The notes: generated by a model from the letters alone, not told the origin. Numbered from the stretch's first letter, positions 28,382-39,158 are shown. The stretch: 64,000 bases of DNA from Thiotrichaceae bacterium (GCA_012960105.1 DUBV01000014.1:87666-151665); one strand, 5' to 3'. Translations and numbers: made by a program.

Positions 28382-29824
28382 CTAAAAACGTTCTAGTTCG
28401 GGAAACTTATCTTTGCCTTGATGCACATGCATCGCACCAAATTCAGCACATCGATTTAAAGTAGGTACGGCTTTACCAGGGTTTAACAAACCTTTTGCAT
28501 CAAATGCCTTTTTGACTGCATGAAATTGCTGTAGCTCATTTTCACTAAATTGAACGCACATCTCGCGTATTTTCTCTACGCCCACTCCATGTTCACCCGT
28601 GATCGTGCCACCTACCGAAATACATAATTCAAGAATCTCACTACCAAATTCTTCTGCTCGTTTTAATTCATCGGAAATAGCAACATCGTATAAAATTAAT
28701 GGGTGTAAATTTCCATCTCCCGCATGGAAAACATTAACAACAGCCAGTTTATATTTTTCAGAGAGCGCATTTATTTCTGATAACACTTTCGCAATATGCT
28801 TTCGAGGGATAGTGCCATCCATACAATAATAATCTGGAGCAATTCGACCGACTGCAGGAAAGGCTGCTTTTCGTCCTGCCCAAAATCGTTGTGATTCATC
28901 ATCATCTCGAGCAATGCGAACTTCTATTGCACCATATTCATTGAGTAAATTTTCAACTTTACTAATATTTGCCAACATCTCTTCTTCACTACCGTCAAGC
29001 TCACAAAGTAAAATTGCTTCTGCATCAATGGGATAACCCGCATGTATAAAATCTTCAACTGCTCGAATTGCCGCCTTATCCATCATTTCCAACCCTGCTG
29101 GAATAATGCCATTAGCAATAATGCCAGCAACACTGTTTCCCGCTTTCTCGATATCATCAAATGCCGCAAGTAACACTCGACTGCACGGCGGCTTAGGAAG
29201 AAGTTTCACTGTGACTTCGACAATGACACCCAACATTCCCTCTGAACCCGTAAAGAGGGCAAGTAAATCGTAACCTGGGGTATCTAATGCATGACTACCA
29301 AGGGTAATCAACTCACCTTCTATCGTGACTATCTTTATCTGCAAAATATTATGTACGGTTAAGCCATATTTTAGAGAATGAACACCACCGGAATTTTCCG
29401 CGACATTACCACCGATAGTACAAGCAATTTGCGACGAAGGGTCTGGCGCATAATATAGGCCATAAGGTTTAGCGGCCGCCGATATTGCCAGATTACGCAC
29501 ACCCGGTTGAACACGCGCAATTTTCTGTAAGGGATCAACTTCGGCTATCTGGTCAAATTTCGCCAGACTTAATAATACGCCATCTTCATGTGGCATCGCA
29601 CCACCGGATAAACCAGTTCCAGCCCCTCTAGCGACAACGGGAATATCATTGGTATAGCAATATTTCAGCACCGCCTGAACCTGCTCGACCGAATTCGGCA
29701 ACACCACACATCCCGGCATGACCCGATGTGCAGATAACGCATCACATTCGTAAACACGTCGAGATTCTTCGCTCAGGAGTAGCGCATTATCTGGCAGAAT
29801 TTGCTTTAAACCCTCAAATTTCAT
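28382..29824 (-). CDS. glcD: glycolate oxidase subunit GlcD
   Basis: FAD-linked catalytic subunit, 480 residues. FAD-binding motifs are VARGAGTGLSGGAMPHEDGV, QPGVRNLAI and TIGGNVAENSGGVHSLKYG; the C-terminal oxidase half includes FHAGDGNLHPLILYD and GTITGEHGVGVEKI. GlcD normally sits next to glcE and glcF; here a diguanylate cyclase gene lies between them, so glcD must have its own promoter upstream of 29824 and glcEF theirs upstream of 27260. Confidence 0.94.
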   Translation of the reverse strand: MKFEGLKQILPDNALLLSEESRRVYECDALSAHRVMPGCVVLPNSVEQVQAVLKYCYTNDIPVVARGAGTGLSGGAMPHEDGVLLSLAKFDQIAEVDPLQKIARVQPGVRNLAISAAAKPYGLYYAPDPSSQIACTIGGNVAENSGGVHSLKYGLTVHNILQIKIVTIEGELITLGSHALDTPGYDLLALFTGSEGMLGVIVEVTVKLLPKPPCSRVLLAAFDDIEKAGNSVAGIIANGIIPAGLEMMDKAAIRAVEDFIHAGYPIDAEAILLCELDGSEEEMLANISKVENLLNEYGAIEVRIARDDDESQRFWAGRKAAFPAVGRIAPDYYCMDGTIPRKHIAKVLSEINALSEKYKLAVVNVFHAGDGNLHPLILYDVAISDELKRAEEFGSEILELCISVGGTITGEHGVGVEKIREMCVQFSENELQQFHAVKKAFDAKGLLNPGKAVPTLNRCAEFGAMHVHQGKDKFPELERF

Positions 29825-29966
29825 GTGTTTATTTTATGCTTATTAGTCCGAAACAGCACAGTAATTCCTTGTTTTTTGGGAATATTTCATCCTTAGATGA
29901 TGATACAATCTAAAATCAAAATATAAGCCCATTAAAAGTGTCACTATATAACAACGTCGAACTCCT

Positions 29967-31511
29967 ATGAGTGAAGAAATTCTAATTAATGTCACCCCAC
30001 AAGAAACGCGCGTTGCCGTTGTTGAAAATGGCATATTGCAAGAAGTACACGTCGAACGAATACAAAAACGTGGACTTGTTGGTAATATTTTCAAAGGCCG
30101 AGTGTCTCGCGTCTTACCAGGAATGCAGGCGGCATTCATTGACATCGGACTCGAACGTACCGGCTTTTTGCATAGTTCAGATATTGTTAGCAATAGCATC
30201 GAACATAATAATGATCAACATGACTCGGAACAGATACAACCGATAGAATTCATCATCCATGAAGGTGAAGAAATACTGGTTCAGGTTATTAAAGATCCTA
30301 TTGGTAGCAAAGGCGCAAGGTTAACGACCAGACTTTCCGTACCATCACGTTATGTCGTATTTGTCCCTGACTTTCCCTCTATAGGTATCTCTCAACGAAT
30401 AGAAGATGAAGAAGAAAGAGAACGATTACGCAATACCATTTTAAGTTTCATGTCGGGGATTGAAAAGCAAGCTGTAGCAAATACCGGCAATGTTGTTTTA
30501 CATAGTACTGTCTCTGAATCTGAAATATTAAAAAAAGGCGGCTTCATTGTGAGAACGGCCGCAGAACATATTGCCGATGAAGATATTTGTAAAGACATCG
30601 AGTTTCTTAAAAAAATCTGGGATTCGATTATGGTACGAGCAAAGAATACTTTCCCCCCCAGTAATATTTATGAAGATCTTCCTCTAGTCATGCGCACTAT
30701 GCGTGATCTGGTCCATGCTAAAATAGAAAAAGTACGTATTGATTCAAAAGAAACTTATCAGCGTGTCACCGAATTTTCAAAACACTTCATTCCAGAATTA
30801 CTAACAAGAATTGAATACTATACCGGCAGCCACCCTATTCTGGATCTGTACTCAGTGGAAGATGAAATTCAACGTTCACTAAACAGAAAAGTGCCATTAA
30901 AGTCAGGTGGTTATTTGATCATTGATCAGACTGAAGCAATGACAACGATTGATGTAAACACGGGTGCTTTTGTTGGTCACCGTAATCAAGAAGAAACTAT
31001 TTATAAAACCAATCTTGAAGCCGCCCACACCATTGCCCGACAACTGCGTCTACGTAATCTCGGTGGCATCATCATTATTGATTTTATAGATATGAAAGAT
31101 GCCGAACATGGCCGACAAGTATTACGCTCACTGGAAAAGAATGTTGAACGTGATCATTCCAAAACCGTTCTCAGTGAATTGACATCACTAGGACTTGTAC
31201 AGTTAACTCGAAAAAGAACGCGAGAAAGTCTGGAACATATCCTATGTGAAAGCTGTCCTACTTGTGATGGTAGAGCCTCTATCAAAACCGCAGAAACGAT
31301 TTGTTATGAAATTTTTCGAGAGATATTACGAGAAGTCAGACAGTTTGATGCCAATAAACTGTTGGTCGTCGCCTCACAACGCGTGGTGGATATGTTACTG
31401 GATGATGAATCAACTAGTGTTGCCGAACTCGAAGCTTTCATAGGCAGGCCAATAACATTCCAGGTAGAAGCTTTATATACGCAGGAACAATACGATATCG
31501 TTCTGCTTTGA
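29967..31511 (+). CDS. rng: ribonuclease G
   Basis: Single-strand-specific endoribonuclease of the RNase E/G family, acting on 16S rRNA 5' processing and mRNA decay. It has 514 residues. The N-terminal S1-like domain includes GNIFKGRVSRVLPGMQAAF; the catalytic core has MTTIDVNTGAFVGHR and IIIIDFIDMKD; a zinc-link CPTC motif appears in CESCPTCDGRA. The long C-terminal degradosome scaffold of RNase E is absent. It is 10 bases upstream of yhdP, a conserved pairing. Confidence 0.95.
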   Translation: MSEEILINVTPQETRVAVVENGILQEVHVERIQKRGLVGNIFKGRVSRVLPGMQAAFIDIGLERTGFLHSSDIVSNSIEHNNDQHDSEQIQPIEFIIHEGEEILVQVIKDPIGSKGARLTTRLSVPSRYVVFVPDFPSIGISQRIEDEEERERLRNTILSFMSGIEKQAVANTGNVVLHSTVSESEILKKGGFIVRTAAEHIADEDICKDIEFLKKIWDSIMVRAKNTFPPSNIYEDLPLVMRTMRDLVHAKIEKVRIDSKETYQRVTEFSKHFIPELLTRIEYYTGSHPILDLYSVEDEIQRSLNRKVPLKSGGYLIIDQTEAMTTIDVNTGAFVGHRNQEETIYKTNLEAAHTIARQLRLRNLGGIIIIDFIDMKDAEHGRQVLRSLEKNVERDHSKTVLSELTSLGLVQLTRKRTRESLEHILCESCPTCDGRASIKTAETICYEIFREILREVRQFDANKLLVVASQRVVDMLLDDESTSVAELEAFIGRPITFQVEALYTQEQYDIVLL

Positions 31512-31521
31512 TTTTATTGTC

Positions 31522-34500
31522 ATGTTAAAAATGTTTTTTACAAACGTATATCATTTCATCTGGTATGCATTTGCATTTATTGTACTTAATGCTGCCGTAC
31601 TAGTTACCGTTGTACGTCTGGCCTTACCTGAAATAGGCGGCTATAAAGAAGAAATACAGTCATGGGTAAGTGAATACATGGATTACCCATTAGTCATTGA
31701 TGAAATAAATGCAGAATGGCAAGGCTGGGCACCTCATCTTTATCTAAAAAATATCGATCTCTACACCGTAGATAACTCCAGTCTAATTACTAAATTTGAT
31801 TCTGCGCATTTAGGTATCGATTTACTTAGCAGCATCAACAAACGTGAACTTGTTCCTAGTCACTTATCAATTAGCGGTCTTAATCTCGAATTTATAAGAA
31901 ATATTGATGGTTCAATTTCTATTAGCAATGATAATAATATAAATGCCGGAACAGATAATAATGCGGCTCTATCTGAATGGCTATTAAAACAAAAACATAT
32001 CATGCTTGTGGATGCCAGCTTGACTTGGCACGATAAGAAATCATCAAAAGAAAAAATAAAGTTTTCGAATGTACAGCTCGAATTAAAAACACATAAACAA
32101 CGTGCTCAAGTAGAAGTAAATATTCCTTTGCCGGAGCAGTATGGTCAGTCGTTAACATTAAAGATGGATGTTAATGGCAATATACTAACGCCAAACTGGG
32201 AAGGAACAATATACATGGAAGCAAAAGATTTTAACCTATCGCATTTATTCGATGATTCTCCAGTCAGAAGTCTTGCAGGCAATGCTAACACCTCATTATG
32301 GACTAAATGGGAACAAGCAAAATTAGTCAACATTAGTGGCGAAATAAATTACACCGATTTTTCTTTAAACACCGATCAATATAAGCTCCCTATAAGTAAT
32401 GTTGATCTAACTTTACGTGGAGAACGAATACAAGATCAGAACTGGTTATTCAATATTACTGTAGAAGATCTACGAACGGCTAATGGAATATGGCCAACTT
32501 CAAACCATCAAGTAAAACTTGATAAAAACACCGGTGAAGACACATATCAATACAGCGGGCATTTATCGTATTTAAAGATTGAAGATATATTACCCTTTAT
32601 TGTTGCTAGTGACATCATACCCAAAAATGTACTTAAAGAAATTCATTGGCAATCTGTTGAAGGTGAATTAATAAACACAAGTTTTAATCTAGACCCTAAA
32701 GCAGGCATGGAAACTCCCTTTAGTTTTAATACATCATTTAATAATTTTACGATTTCTAGTATAGATAAAAACAATTCTATCTCGGGATTAGAAGGTGAAA
32801 TTACTGCAAACAATCAATCAACAATAATTAACCTGGACAGTAATTTTTCGGAAATCAATTTAGGAGCAATTTTTAATAAAGCTTACCCATTATCTGCAAT
32901 CAATGCCGAACTTGAATTACTAAATAAAGATACTGCCGAATTACTAATTAATAAGTTACATATCGAAGATAAGAACATATCACTAGAAACATCGGGGAAA
33001 ATAATATTCGAAGAAGCTTCTCCCTATATTGATGTCGTTATGCACATGGATGAAACCAGTATTGAGCTACTTCCATTATATTTACCCAGACAAACACCCG
33101 TCGATTTAAAAAGATGGTTTGAGGAAGCTTTGCTTGGTGGACAGTTATTATCAGCTGATTTAATTTTTCATGGATCCGCTATCGATTTCCCTTTCAAAAA
33201 TTCTAAAGGCATCTTCAAAGCCATTATGAATGTGGAAAATGCCACTTTTGGCTATGCGGAAGGCTGGCCACCAATAGATAATTTAAGCGCTGAAGTTATC
33301 GTCGATAACAATGATTTATTTGTATCAGCTAACTCTGGCTATATTTTTGATGCCACAATTGAAGCTTTCAAAGCAAATATCATGGACATGGAAATACATA
33401 ACCCCCATGTAATTGTAAATGGCACTATAAAAGGACATACCAATGATGCGGGACACTTTATAAATCAAAGCCCATTAAAGGAAAATTCCACATTAGCTGA
33501 ATTAACAGAAAACATTTATGGAAGTATCAATCTTAAACTGAACCTTGATATTCCAATCGATGTAGGTGATACCGCAGTTGAAGGTATAGTCAGATTCTCA
33601 GATACGACCTTAGAATCAGATTTACCTGGATTAAGCCTGGAGGGTTTAAATGGTGATGTTAGTTTCACAGAACAAATAGTATGGGCAAATGATATTGATG
33701 CCTTATACCATAGCAGACCGGTAAAACTGAACATCCCTGATTTTGATTCTGACAAATCAGATTATCAGTCATATATAATTTCAGGTCTGGCAGATAAAGA
33801 ATTTGTCATTAGTCAATTAACTTCTTTCTTTCCATCTCTTCTCAGCAAAAGTCAGAGCATCAGCAATTACTTTAGCGGCGAAAGCAATTGGTCGCTCACT
33901 CTGAAAAGAATGACCGGAGATGAAACCACTGTGCATAGAGAAGTTGAGTTTAATGCCAATTTAAAAGGTATCACTATCAACTTACCTCACCCCATAGGTA
34001 AAACAACTGATGAAACGAAAGCACTAAATATTAAAACAACATTAACTGATTTATCAATTGATGCCATCAATATTAATTACGATAACAATATTTACGTAGA
34101 TTTCTTCGTCGACAACACAGAAGATCTCTTAGTCAAAAACATACACATCGGTTTAGGCCAACAACACCCGCTAACATCAAACGTCAGTCATATATCTGTT
34201 CTGGGACAGTTGGAAGAATTAAATGTTTCAGACTGGATTGATTATATCGAGCCAGAAAAACCACCCTCTTCACAAAATAATGATGAAGAGAAACAGAAAA
34301 CGTTTAGCGGAAATGTTTATATTAAAAAATTCAATATGCTTGGGAATGATTTCAGCAATGTAAACTTAAACCTGAGCAAGCCTACTGATGGATGGCAAGT
34401 TATTTTTGATAGCGAACAACTCAAAGGTCAAACAAACTTTATAACATCCGACAACGGTCGTTTACACGCCAACTTTGAAAAATTCACATTAAGCGAATCT

Positions 34501-35382
34501 GACAATAACAATGAAGATGAAAAAAATCGCCAGATCGCTATAAATAAAATACCCGATCTTGAAGTTGATGTAGAACACTTCATCTATAACGGTAATGAAC
34601 TAGGTCAACTTAATCTACTGACTAGTAAAATTGATAAAGGCATCAGCATCAATAACCTTAGTATTACTAAACCTGGATTTAATATTAAAGCAAAAGGTGA
34701 ATGGACACGTGTTGACAATGTAGACCGTTCTGATTTTCACGCCACACTTGAAGCTGATTCAATTGAAACCATGCTAGGTACATTTAATTTTAATACGGCC
34801 AATATAGCAGACGGCCAAACCAAAATAGAGATGAATGCCTACTGGATGGATACACCAATGAATTTTGCAATGGAAAAAATTGATGGTGATCTTGATATGA
34901 AGATAGGTAAAGGACAATTTCTGAACATAGACCCTTCCGCAGGTCGCTTGTTTGGCCTGCTGAGTATACAAACATTGGCAAGACGACTAACGCTGGATTT
35001 CACCGATCTTTTTAATGAAGGCTTTGCATTCGACAACATTGAAGGCAGCTTTAGTCTACAACAAGGCCATGCCTACACCAATAATCTAGAGATGTCCGGA
35101 CCAGCAGCAAACGTCATCGTCAGTGGACGTACCGGCCTGGCAACAGAAGATTACGATCAAATAGCAACAGTTCGACCAACAATATCCAGCGGCATACCCG
35201 TCGCTAGCGCTTTATTCGGCCCTATAGGAATTGGTGTTGGTGCAGTAATCTATATTGCTGGAGAAATATTTAAATTCATTCCGGAAAAAATTGACAACAT
35301 GTTAAGCCGTCAATATACCATCACCGGAAGCTGGGATAACCCAAGTATAGAAAAGGTGGAAGAAGAAAAAGACAGTAGTTAA
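31522..35382 (+). CDS. yhdP: YhdP-family AsmA-like envelope protein
   Basis: A 1286-residue protein with one N-terminal membrane segment (about 10-32) and a long periplasmic, beta-rich body ending in an AsmA-like C-terminus (NIDPSAGRLFGLLSIQTLAR, then LDFTDLFNEGFAFDNIEGSF). This C-terminus is the signature of the YhdP/DUF3971 family, proposed bridges for phospholipid transport from inner to outer membrane. Co-directional with rng at 10 bases spacing. It adds to the lipid-trafficking genes (MlaC, MlaA) earlier in the window. Confidence 0.92.
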   Translation: MLKMFFTNVYHFIWYAFAFIVLNAAVLVTVVRLALPEIGGYKEEIQSWVSEYMDYPLVIDEINAEWQGWAPHLYLKNIDLYTVDNSSLITKFDSAHLGIDLLSSINKRELVPSHLSISGLNLEFIRNIDGSISISNDNNINAGTDNNAALSEWLLKQKHIMLVDASLTWHDKKSSKEKIKFSNVQLELKTHKQRAQVEVNIPLPEQYGQSLTLKMDVNGNILTPNWEGTIYMEAKDFNLSHLFDDSPVRSLAGNANTSLWTKWEQAKLVNISGEINYTDFSLNTDQYKLPISNVDLTLRGERIQDQNWLFNITVEDLRTANGIWPTSNHQVKLDKNTGEDTYQYSGHLSYLKIEDILPFIVASDIIPKNVLKEIHWQSVEGELINTSFNLDPKAGMETPFSFNTSFNNFTISSIDKNNSISGLEGEITANNQSTIINLDSNFSEINLGAIFNKAYPLSAINAELELLNKDTAELLINKLHIEDKNISLETSGKIIFEEASPYIDVVMHMDETSIELLPLYLPRQTPVDLKRWFEEALLGGQLLSADLIFHGSAIDFPFKNSKGIFKAIMNVENATFGYAEGWPPIDNLSAEVIVDNNDLFVSANSGYIFDATIEAFKANIMDMEIHNPHVIVNGTIKGHTNDAGHFINQSPLKENSTLAELTENIYGSINLKLNLDIPIDVGDTAVEGIVRFSDTTLESDLPGLSLEGLNGDVSFTEQIVWANDIDALYHSRPVKLNIPDFDSDKSDYQSYIISGLADKEFVISQLTSFFPSLLSKSQSISNYFSGESNWSLTLKRMTGDETTVHREVEFNANLKGITINLPHPIGKTTDETKALNIKTTLTDLSIDAININYDNNIYVDFFVDNTEDLLVKNIHIGLGQQHPLTSNVSHISVLGQLEELNVSDWIDYIEPEKPPSSQNNDEEKQKTFSGNVYIKKFNMLGNDFSNVNLNLSKPTDGWQVIFDSEQLKGQTNFITSDNGRLHANFEKFTLSESDNNNEDEKNRQIAINKIPDLEVDVEHFIYNGNELGQLNLLTSKIDKGISINNLSITKPGFNIKAKGEWTRVDNVDRSDFHATLEADSIETMLGTFNFNTANIADGQTKIEMNAYWMDTPMNFAMEKIDGDLDMKIGKGQFLNIDPSAGRLFGLLSIQTLARRLTLDFTDLFNEGFAFDNIEGSFSLQQGHAYTNNLEMSGPAANVIVSGRTGLATEDYDQIATVRPTISSGIPVASALFGPIGIGVGAVIYIAGEIFKFIPEKIDNMLSRQYTITGSWDNPSIEKVEEEKDSS

Positions 35383-35445
35383 ATTAATGCTCTTTTTAAT
35401 TGTGAATTCAATCGGGATTTCAACAAAAGCGATAATTTCTATAAT

Positions 35446-36192
35446 TTAATTACTTAACCATCCACCCGCTGCTTGCACCGGTGTCATATCGTTTTCTTTA
35501 TTTATCCATGCGGATATTGCCATCCTAGGCGCTGTTTCAATAATGTCAGGTAGTTCGGTCATGACAGTATATGCAGATTCATTTTTGTATAAGGGAATTA
35601 TTTTATAGCCCAACACAGTAAAATCATGTTTTAATTCTTTATTATTATTTTCGCCTGCTGTTACGTTAGTTTTAATATCAAAACCCAGTACAACAACGTT
35701 TAGGACAAGTGTCTTATCGCTCATATTTTCAGTTGGTTTATATTCCGCAACAAGTTCCATATCATTTACTTTTAGTTTCAAGCTACCGACTTCTTTACCT
35801 GAATCAACTGATAATTTTCTTAAACCATAGAAGGAACGCCACTCTTTACCATTTAAGAGAAAGCCAGGTGTATAAACTGTCTTTAAATTTTTAGATCTGG
35901 CATAGCGTCTTTGTCTGGATGCATATTCAGGAGAAGAAAATCTATCTTCCCAACCGATATAATTCCAGTAATCGACATGAAAACCGACCGGAATTATTGA
36001 GTTCCACAGTCCGGGATGAGACTTAAGTTCGCTAAACCATCTATCAGCAGGTGGGCAACTACTGCAACCTTCGGAGGTATAGAGTTCGAGTAAACTAACG
36101 CGGGTATTGGGACTGGCAATCAGGAGCTCTGCCTGAAGTGATACACCGAAGAACAAAGTTGAAAATAAGATGAGAACTTTGTATTTAAGCAT
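35446..36192 (-). CDS. secreted DUF1223 thioredoxin-like protein
   Basis: A 248-residue protein with a signal peptide of about 20 residues (ILFSTLFFGVSLQAE). The DUF1223 signature LLELYTSEGCSSCPPADRWF carries a CxxC pair, and VGFHVDYWNYIGWEDRF follows as usual. Members have a thioredoxin-like fold; function is not established. It stands alone between yhdP and the symporter gene. Confidence 0.9.
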   Translation of the reverse strand: MLKYKVLILFSTLFFGVSLQAELLIASPNTRVSLLELYTSEGCSSCPPADRWFSELKSHPGLWNSIIPVGFHVDYWNYIGWEDRFSSPEYASRQRRYARSKNLKTVYTPGFLLNGKEWRSFYGLRKLSVDSGKEVGSLKLKVNDMELVAEYKPTENMSDKTLVLNVVVLGFDIKTNVTAGENNNKELKHDFTVLGYKIIPLYKNESAYTVMTELPDIIETAPRMAISAWINKENDMTPVQAAGGWLSN

Positions 36193-36289
36193 ATTATTGA
36201 TATCGGTTAATTAATGATGCGGGTTTGACTAGCGTAAGTAGCTAATGTTCAATGTAAATTTGATAAATAACAATAATAAAGAATTTAGC

Positions 36290-37618
36290 ATGAATCAATT
36301 TGAGCAATTCTGGACAATCGCTGTTGACCTTGTTTGGGGGCTACCTCTGGTCGCATTTATTCTCGCCATTGGCATATATTTCTCTTACGTCTCTCGCTTA
36401 AAACCGCTCAAAGGTTTTTTTCATGCTTTCGCTATTCTTTCAGGAAAATATGACAATAAAGATGATCCTGGTGAGCTGTCACATTTTCAGGCATTGACCG
36501 TTGCCCTCTCTGGCACTATCGGTATGGGCAATATTGCTGGTGTCGCTATTGCTATCAGTCTAGGTGGTGCTGGCGCTATATTCTGGATGTGGGTTGCGGG
36601 TCTATTCGGCATGATTATTAAATTCTTTACCTGCACGCTGGCTTGCCTATACCGACAAAAGGATGAAGACGGTATTGACCAAGGTGGTCCTATGTATTTC
36701 ATAGAGAGTGGCTTGGGTAAGAAATACAAACCTTTGGCCATCCTGTTTGCTATGGCGGGAATCATTGGTTGTATGCCACTCTTTCAAGTTAATCAACTTG
36801 CTAGTTTATTACATAATGAGTTATCAATAGAACCTTTACATAGTGGTTTGGTGGCATTGGTATTGATAGGCATCATCATAATTGGTGATGTAAAACGTGT
36901 TGGCATAGCGACTGCTGGCATCGTACCGTTTATGTTTTTAGCCTATGTCATCAGTAGTCTGGTAATTATTATTATTAATTTTGATGCCGTACCCGTTATT
37001 CTTATTGATATCGTTAAATCCGCTTTTGGCACAGAAGCTATTTATGGCGGTGCGACAGGTCTGGTCTTTAAAGAAGTACTGGTTACCGGGATAAAACGCG
37101 CGATATTTTCTAATGAAGCCGGTGTCGGCACCGAAGTAATGGCTCATGGTGCGGCTAAAACCAAGGAACCAGTGCGCGAAGGTCTGGTTGCCATGCTCGG
37201 ACCTTTTATCGATACGCATATTGTTTGCACTTGTACAGCACTGGTTATTCTTAGTTCTGGTGTTAATCCTATGGATAGTGGTGTGCTAATGACGGCAGAA
37301 TCATTTAATCAATCTTTGCCCGGCGTAGGCAAGCTGATTGTTTATTTTGTTTTTACGCTGTTCGCACTTTCAACCATGATTACTTATTCGTATTACAGTT
37401 TGAAATGTGCACGTTATTTGTTTGGTAAGAAGAATGGTAATAAATTTATTTTTGTTTATCTGGCTATCATTCCGATGAGCGCAATATGGTCTCAAGCGAC
37501 TATAATTAATATTATCGATACGATGTTCGCCTTGATGATCTTCCCTACTTTACTCGCCACCGTATTACTCTCGAGGAAAGTGATAGCCGAAATGCACCGC
37601 TATTTTGATAAGCTTTGA
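36290..37618 (+). CDS. alanine/glycine:cation symporter (AGCS) family transporter
   Basis: Inner-membrane sodium-coupled amino-acid transporter with about ten membrane segments. Family motifs are LSGTIGMGNIAGVAIAI, GAGAIFWMWVAGLFGM, QGGPMYFIESGL and IFSNEAGVGTEVMAHGAA. I prefer the ATG at 36290 (442 residues, MNQFEQFW) because family members start here; an in-frame ATG at 36245 would add 15 polar residues. Neither has a strong ribosome site. Substrate specificity cannot be read. Confidence 0.92.
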   Translation: MNQFEQFWTIAVDLVWGLPLVAFILAIGIYFSYVSRLKPLKGFFHAFAILSGKYDNKDDPGELSHFQALTVALSGTIGMGNIAGVAIAISLGGAGAIFWMWVAGLFGMIIKFFTCTLACLYRQKDEDGIDQGGPMYFIESGLGKKYKPLAILFAMAGIIGCMPLFQVNQLASLLHNELSIEPLHSGLVALVLIGIIIIGDVKRVGIATAGIVPFMFLAYVISSLVIIIINFDAVPVILIDIVKSAFGTEAIYGGATGLVFKEVLVTGIKRAIFSNEAGVGTEVMAHGAAKTKEPVREGLVAMLGPFIDTHIVCTCTALVILSSGVNPMDSGVLMTAESFNQSLPGVGKLIVYFVFTLFALSTMITYSYYSLKCARYLFGKKNGNKFIFVYLAIIPMSAIWSQATIINIIDTMFALMIFPTLLATVLLSRKVIAEMHRYFDKL

Positions 37619-37641
37619 TTATGTTTATTTTCTATATCAAT

Positions 37642-37767
37642 CTAAAGCGTTGGCTCAATTTCAGTCAAAAATCCACCGCTTCCACTAACCGTATTTTCTA
37701 TTTTACAAGCCGTCATAAAAATTATTATTGTTAATAGAAAAATTATTTTTATGAATGAAATGCGCAT
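37642..37767 (-). CDS. 41-residue putative lipoprotein directly after asnS
   Basis: A short frame starting MRISFIKIIFLLTIIIFMT, with lipobox FMTAC, followed by a mature part of 21 residues beginning CKIENTVSGSGG. It starts 5 bases after the asnS stop on the same strand and could be co-transcribed. The CxIxxTVSGSGG start resembles the beginning of longer secreted repeat proteins, so it may be a truncated relic instead of a complete small lipoprotein. The ribosome site is weak. Confidence 0.5.
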   Translation of the reverse strand: MRISFIKIIFLLTIIIFMTACKIENTVSGSGGFLTEIEPTL

Positions 37768-37772
37768 GCTTA

Positions 37773-39158
37773 TTAAAACTCGAGGTGCTTTGGCGTTCTT
37801 GGGAAAGGAATAACATCTCGTATATTCGATATACCGGATACCAACATTAACAAACGTTCAAAACCTAGACCAAAACCGGCATGCGGTACCGTACCGTATT
37901 TACGAGTATCTAAATACCACCAGTAATCCGCTTCATCAAAGCCCATACCGGTGATACGTTGTCTTAATACATCGTACCGTTCTTCACGTTGTGAACCACC
38001 GATAATTTCACCAATAGCCGGAACCAGTATATCCATCGCCGCTACGGTTTTCTCATCATCATTTATACGCATATAAAATGCTTTGATGTCTTTAGGATAG
38101 TCGTAAACAATAACTGGTTGTTTGAAATGTTTTTCCGTTAAAAATCGTTCATGTTCTGATTGGAGATCGCTACCCCATTTAACAGGGAATTCAAATTTCT
38201 GATTACTTTTTAACAATAGATCAACCGCATCGGTATAAGAAAGACGGATAAAATCATTGTTAACAATATTCTCCAGTGTCGACATTAAATTCTTATCAAC
38301 AAATTTGGCAAATAATTCCAAATCTTCCGTACACTCTTCCATGGTATATTTAACAAGGTACTGCACAAATTCCTGACCTAACTTCATATCATCATGAATA
38401 TCGGCAAAAGCCATCTCTGGTTCTATCATCCAGAACTCAGACATATGACGACTGGTATTGGAATTTTCAGAACGAAATGTTGGCCCGAAGGTATAAACAT
38501 CGCCAAGGCTTAAACAAAATGTTTCGACAGACAATTGCCCTGAAACAGTGAGACTCGCTTCTTTACCAAAAAAATCCTGCTCATAATCAACAGCACCGTT
38601 TTTCTTTGGAATATTATTCAAATCCATTGTCGTCACGCTAAACATTTCCCCTGCACCTTCACAATCGGAACCGGTAATGATAGGTGTGTGTATCCATTGG
38701 AAATTACGCTCTTTAAAAAACTGATGCACTGCAAAGGATAGTTTCGAACGCATACGAAAAATAGCGCTGTATTTATTTGAACGAGGGCGAAGATGCGCTA
38801 TTGTTCTCAGGTATTCATCTGTATGTCGTTTCTTTTGTAAGGGAAAATCATCAGGTGCTACTCCCAATACTCCGATAGCTCTGGCACGCACTTCCCATTT
38901 CTGCCCTTTACCTAAAGATTCAACTAACTCGCCAGTAACTGATATCGCTGCACCAGTTGTTAACTTGACTATCTCTTGATAATCATCGACATCGTTATCA
39001 ACAATAATCTGAATATTTGCCAGACAGGAGCCATCATTCAATTCAATAAATGAAAAATCCTTGCTCTCTCTTTGTGTTCTGATCCAACCTTTAATTAATA
39101 CAGATTCTTGTGCGGCTTCTGACTTTAATAATTCAATGAGTTTTGTACGTGCTGTCAT
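37773..39158 (-). CDS. asnS: asparaginyl-tRNA synthetase
   Basis: Class IIb synthetase that charges tRNA-Asn. It has 461 residues. An N-terminal OB-fold anticodon-binding domain (IKGWIRTQRESKDFSFIELN) precedes the catalytic domain with GAGEMFSVTT, FGPTFRSENSNTSRHMSEFW and the motif 3 GFGLGFERLLMLVSG. A nucleotidyltransferase of unclear function starts 38 bases upstream and is probably co-transcribed. Confidence 0.97.
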   Translation of the reverse strand: MTARTKLIELLKSEAAQESVLIKGWIRTQRESKDFSFIELNDGSCLANIQIIVDNDVDDYQEIVKLTTGAAISVTGELVESLGKGQKWEVRARAIGVLGVAPDDFPLQKKRHTDEYLRTIAHLRPRSNKYSAIFRMRSKLSFAVHQFFKERNFQWIHTPIITGSDCEGAGEMFSVTTMDLNNIPKKNGAVDYEQDFFGKEASLTVSGQLSVETFCLSLGDVYTFGPTFRSENSNTSRHMSEFWMIEPEMAFADIHDDMKLGQEFVQYLVKYTMEECTEDLELFAKFVDKNLMSTLENIVNNDFIRLSYTDAVDLLLKSNQKFEFPVKWGSDLQSEHERFLTEKHFKQPVIVYDYPKDIKAFYMRINDDEKTVAAMDILVPAIGEIIGGSQREERYDVLRQRITGMGFDEADYWWYLDTRKYGTVPHAGFGLGFERLLMLVSGISNIRDVIPFPRTPKHLEF

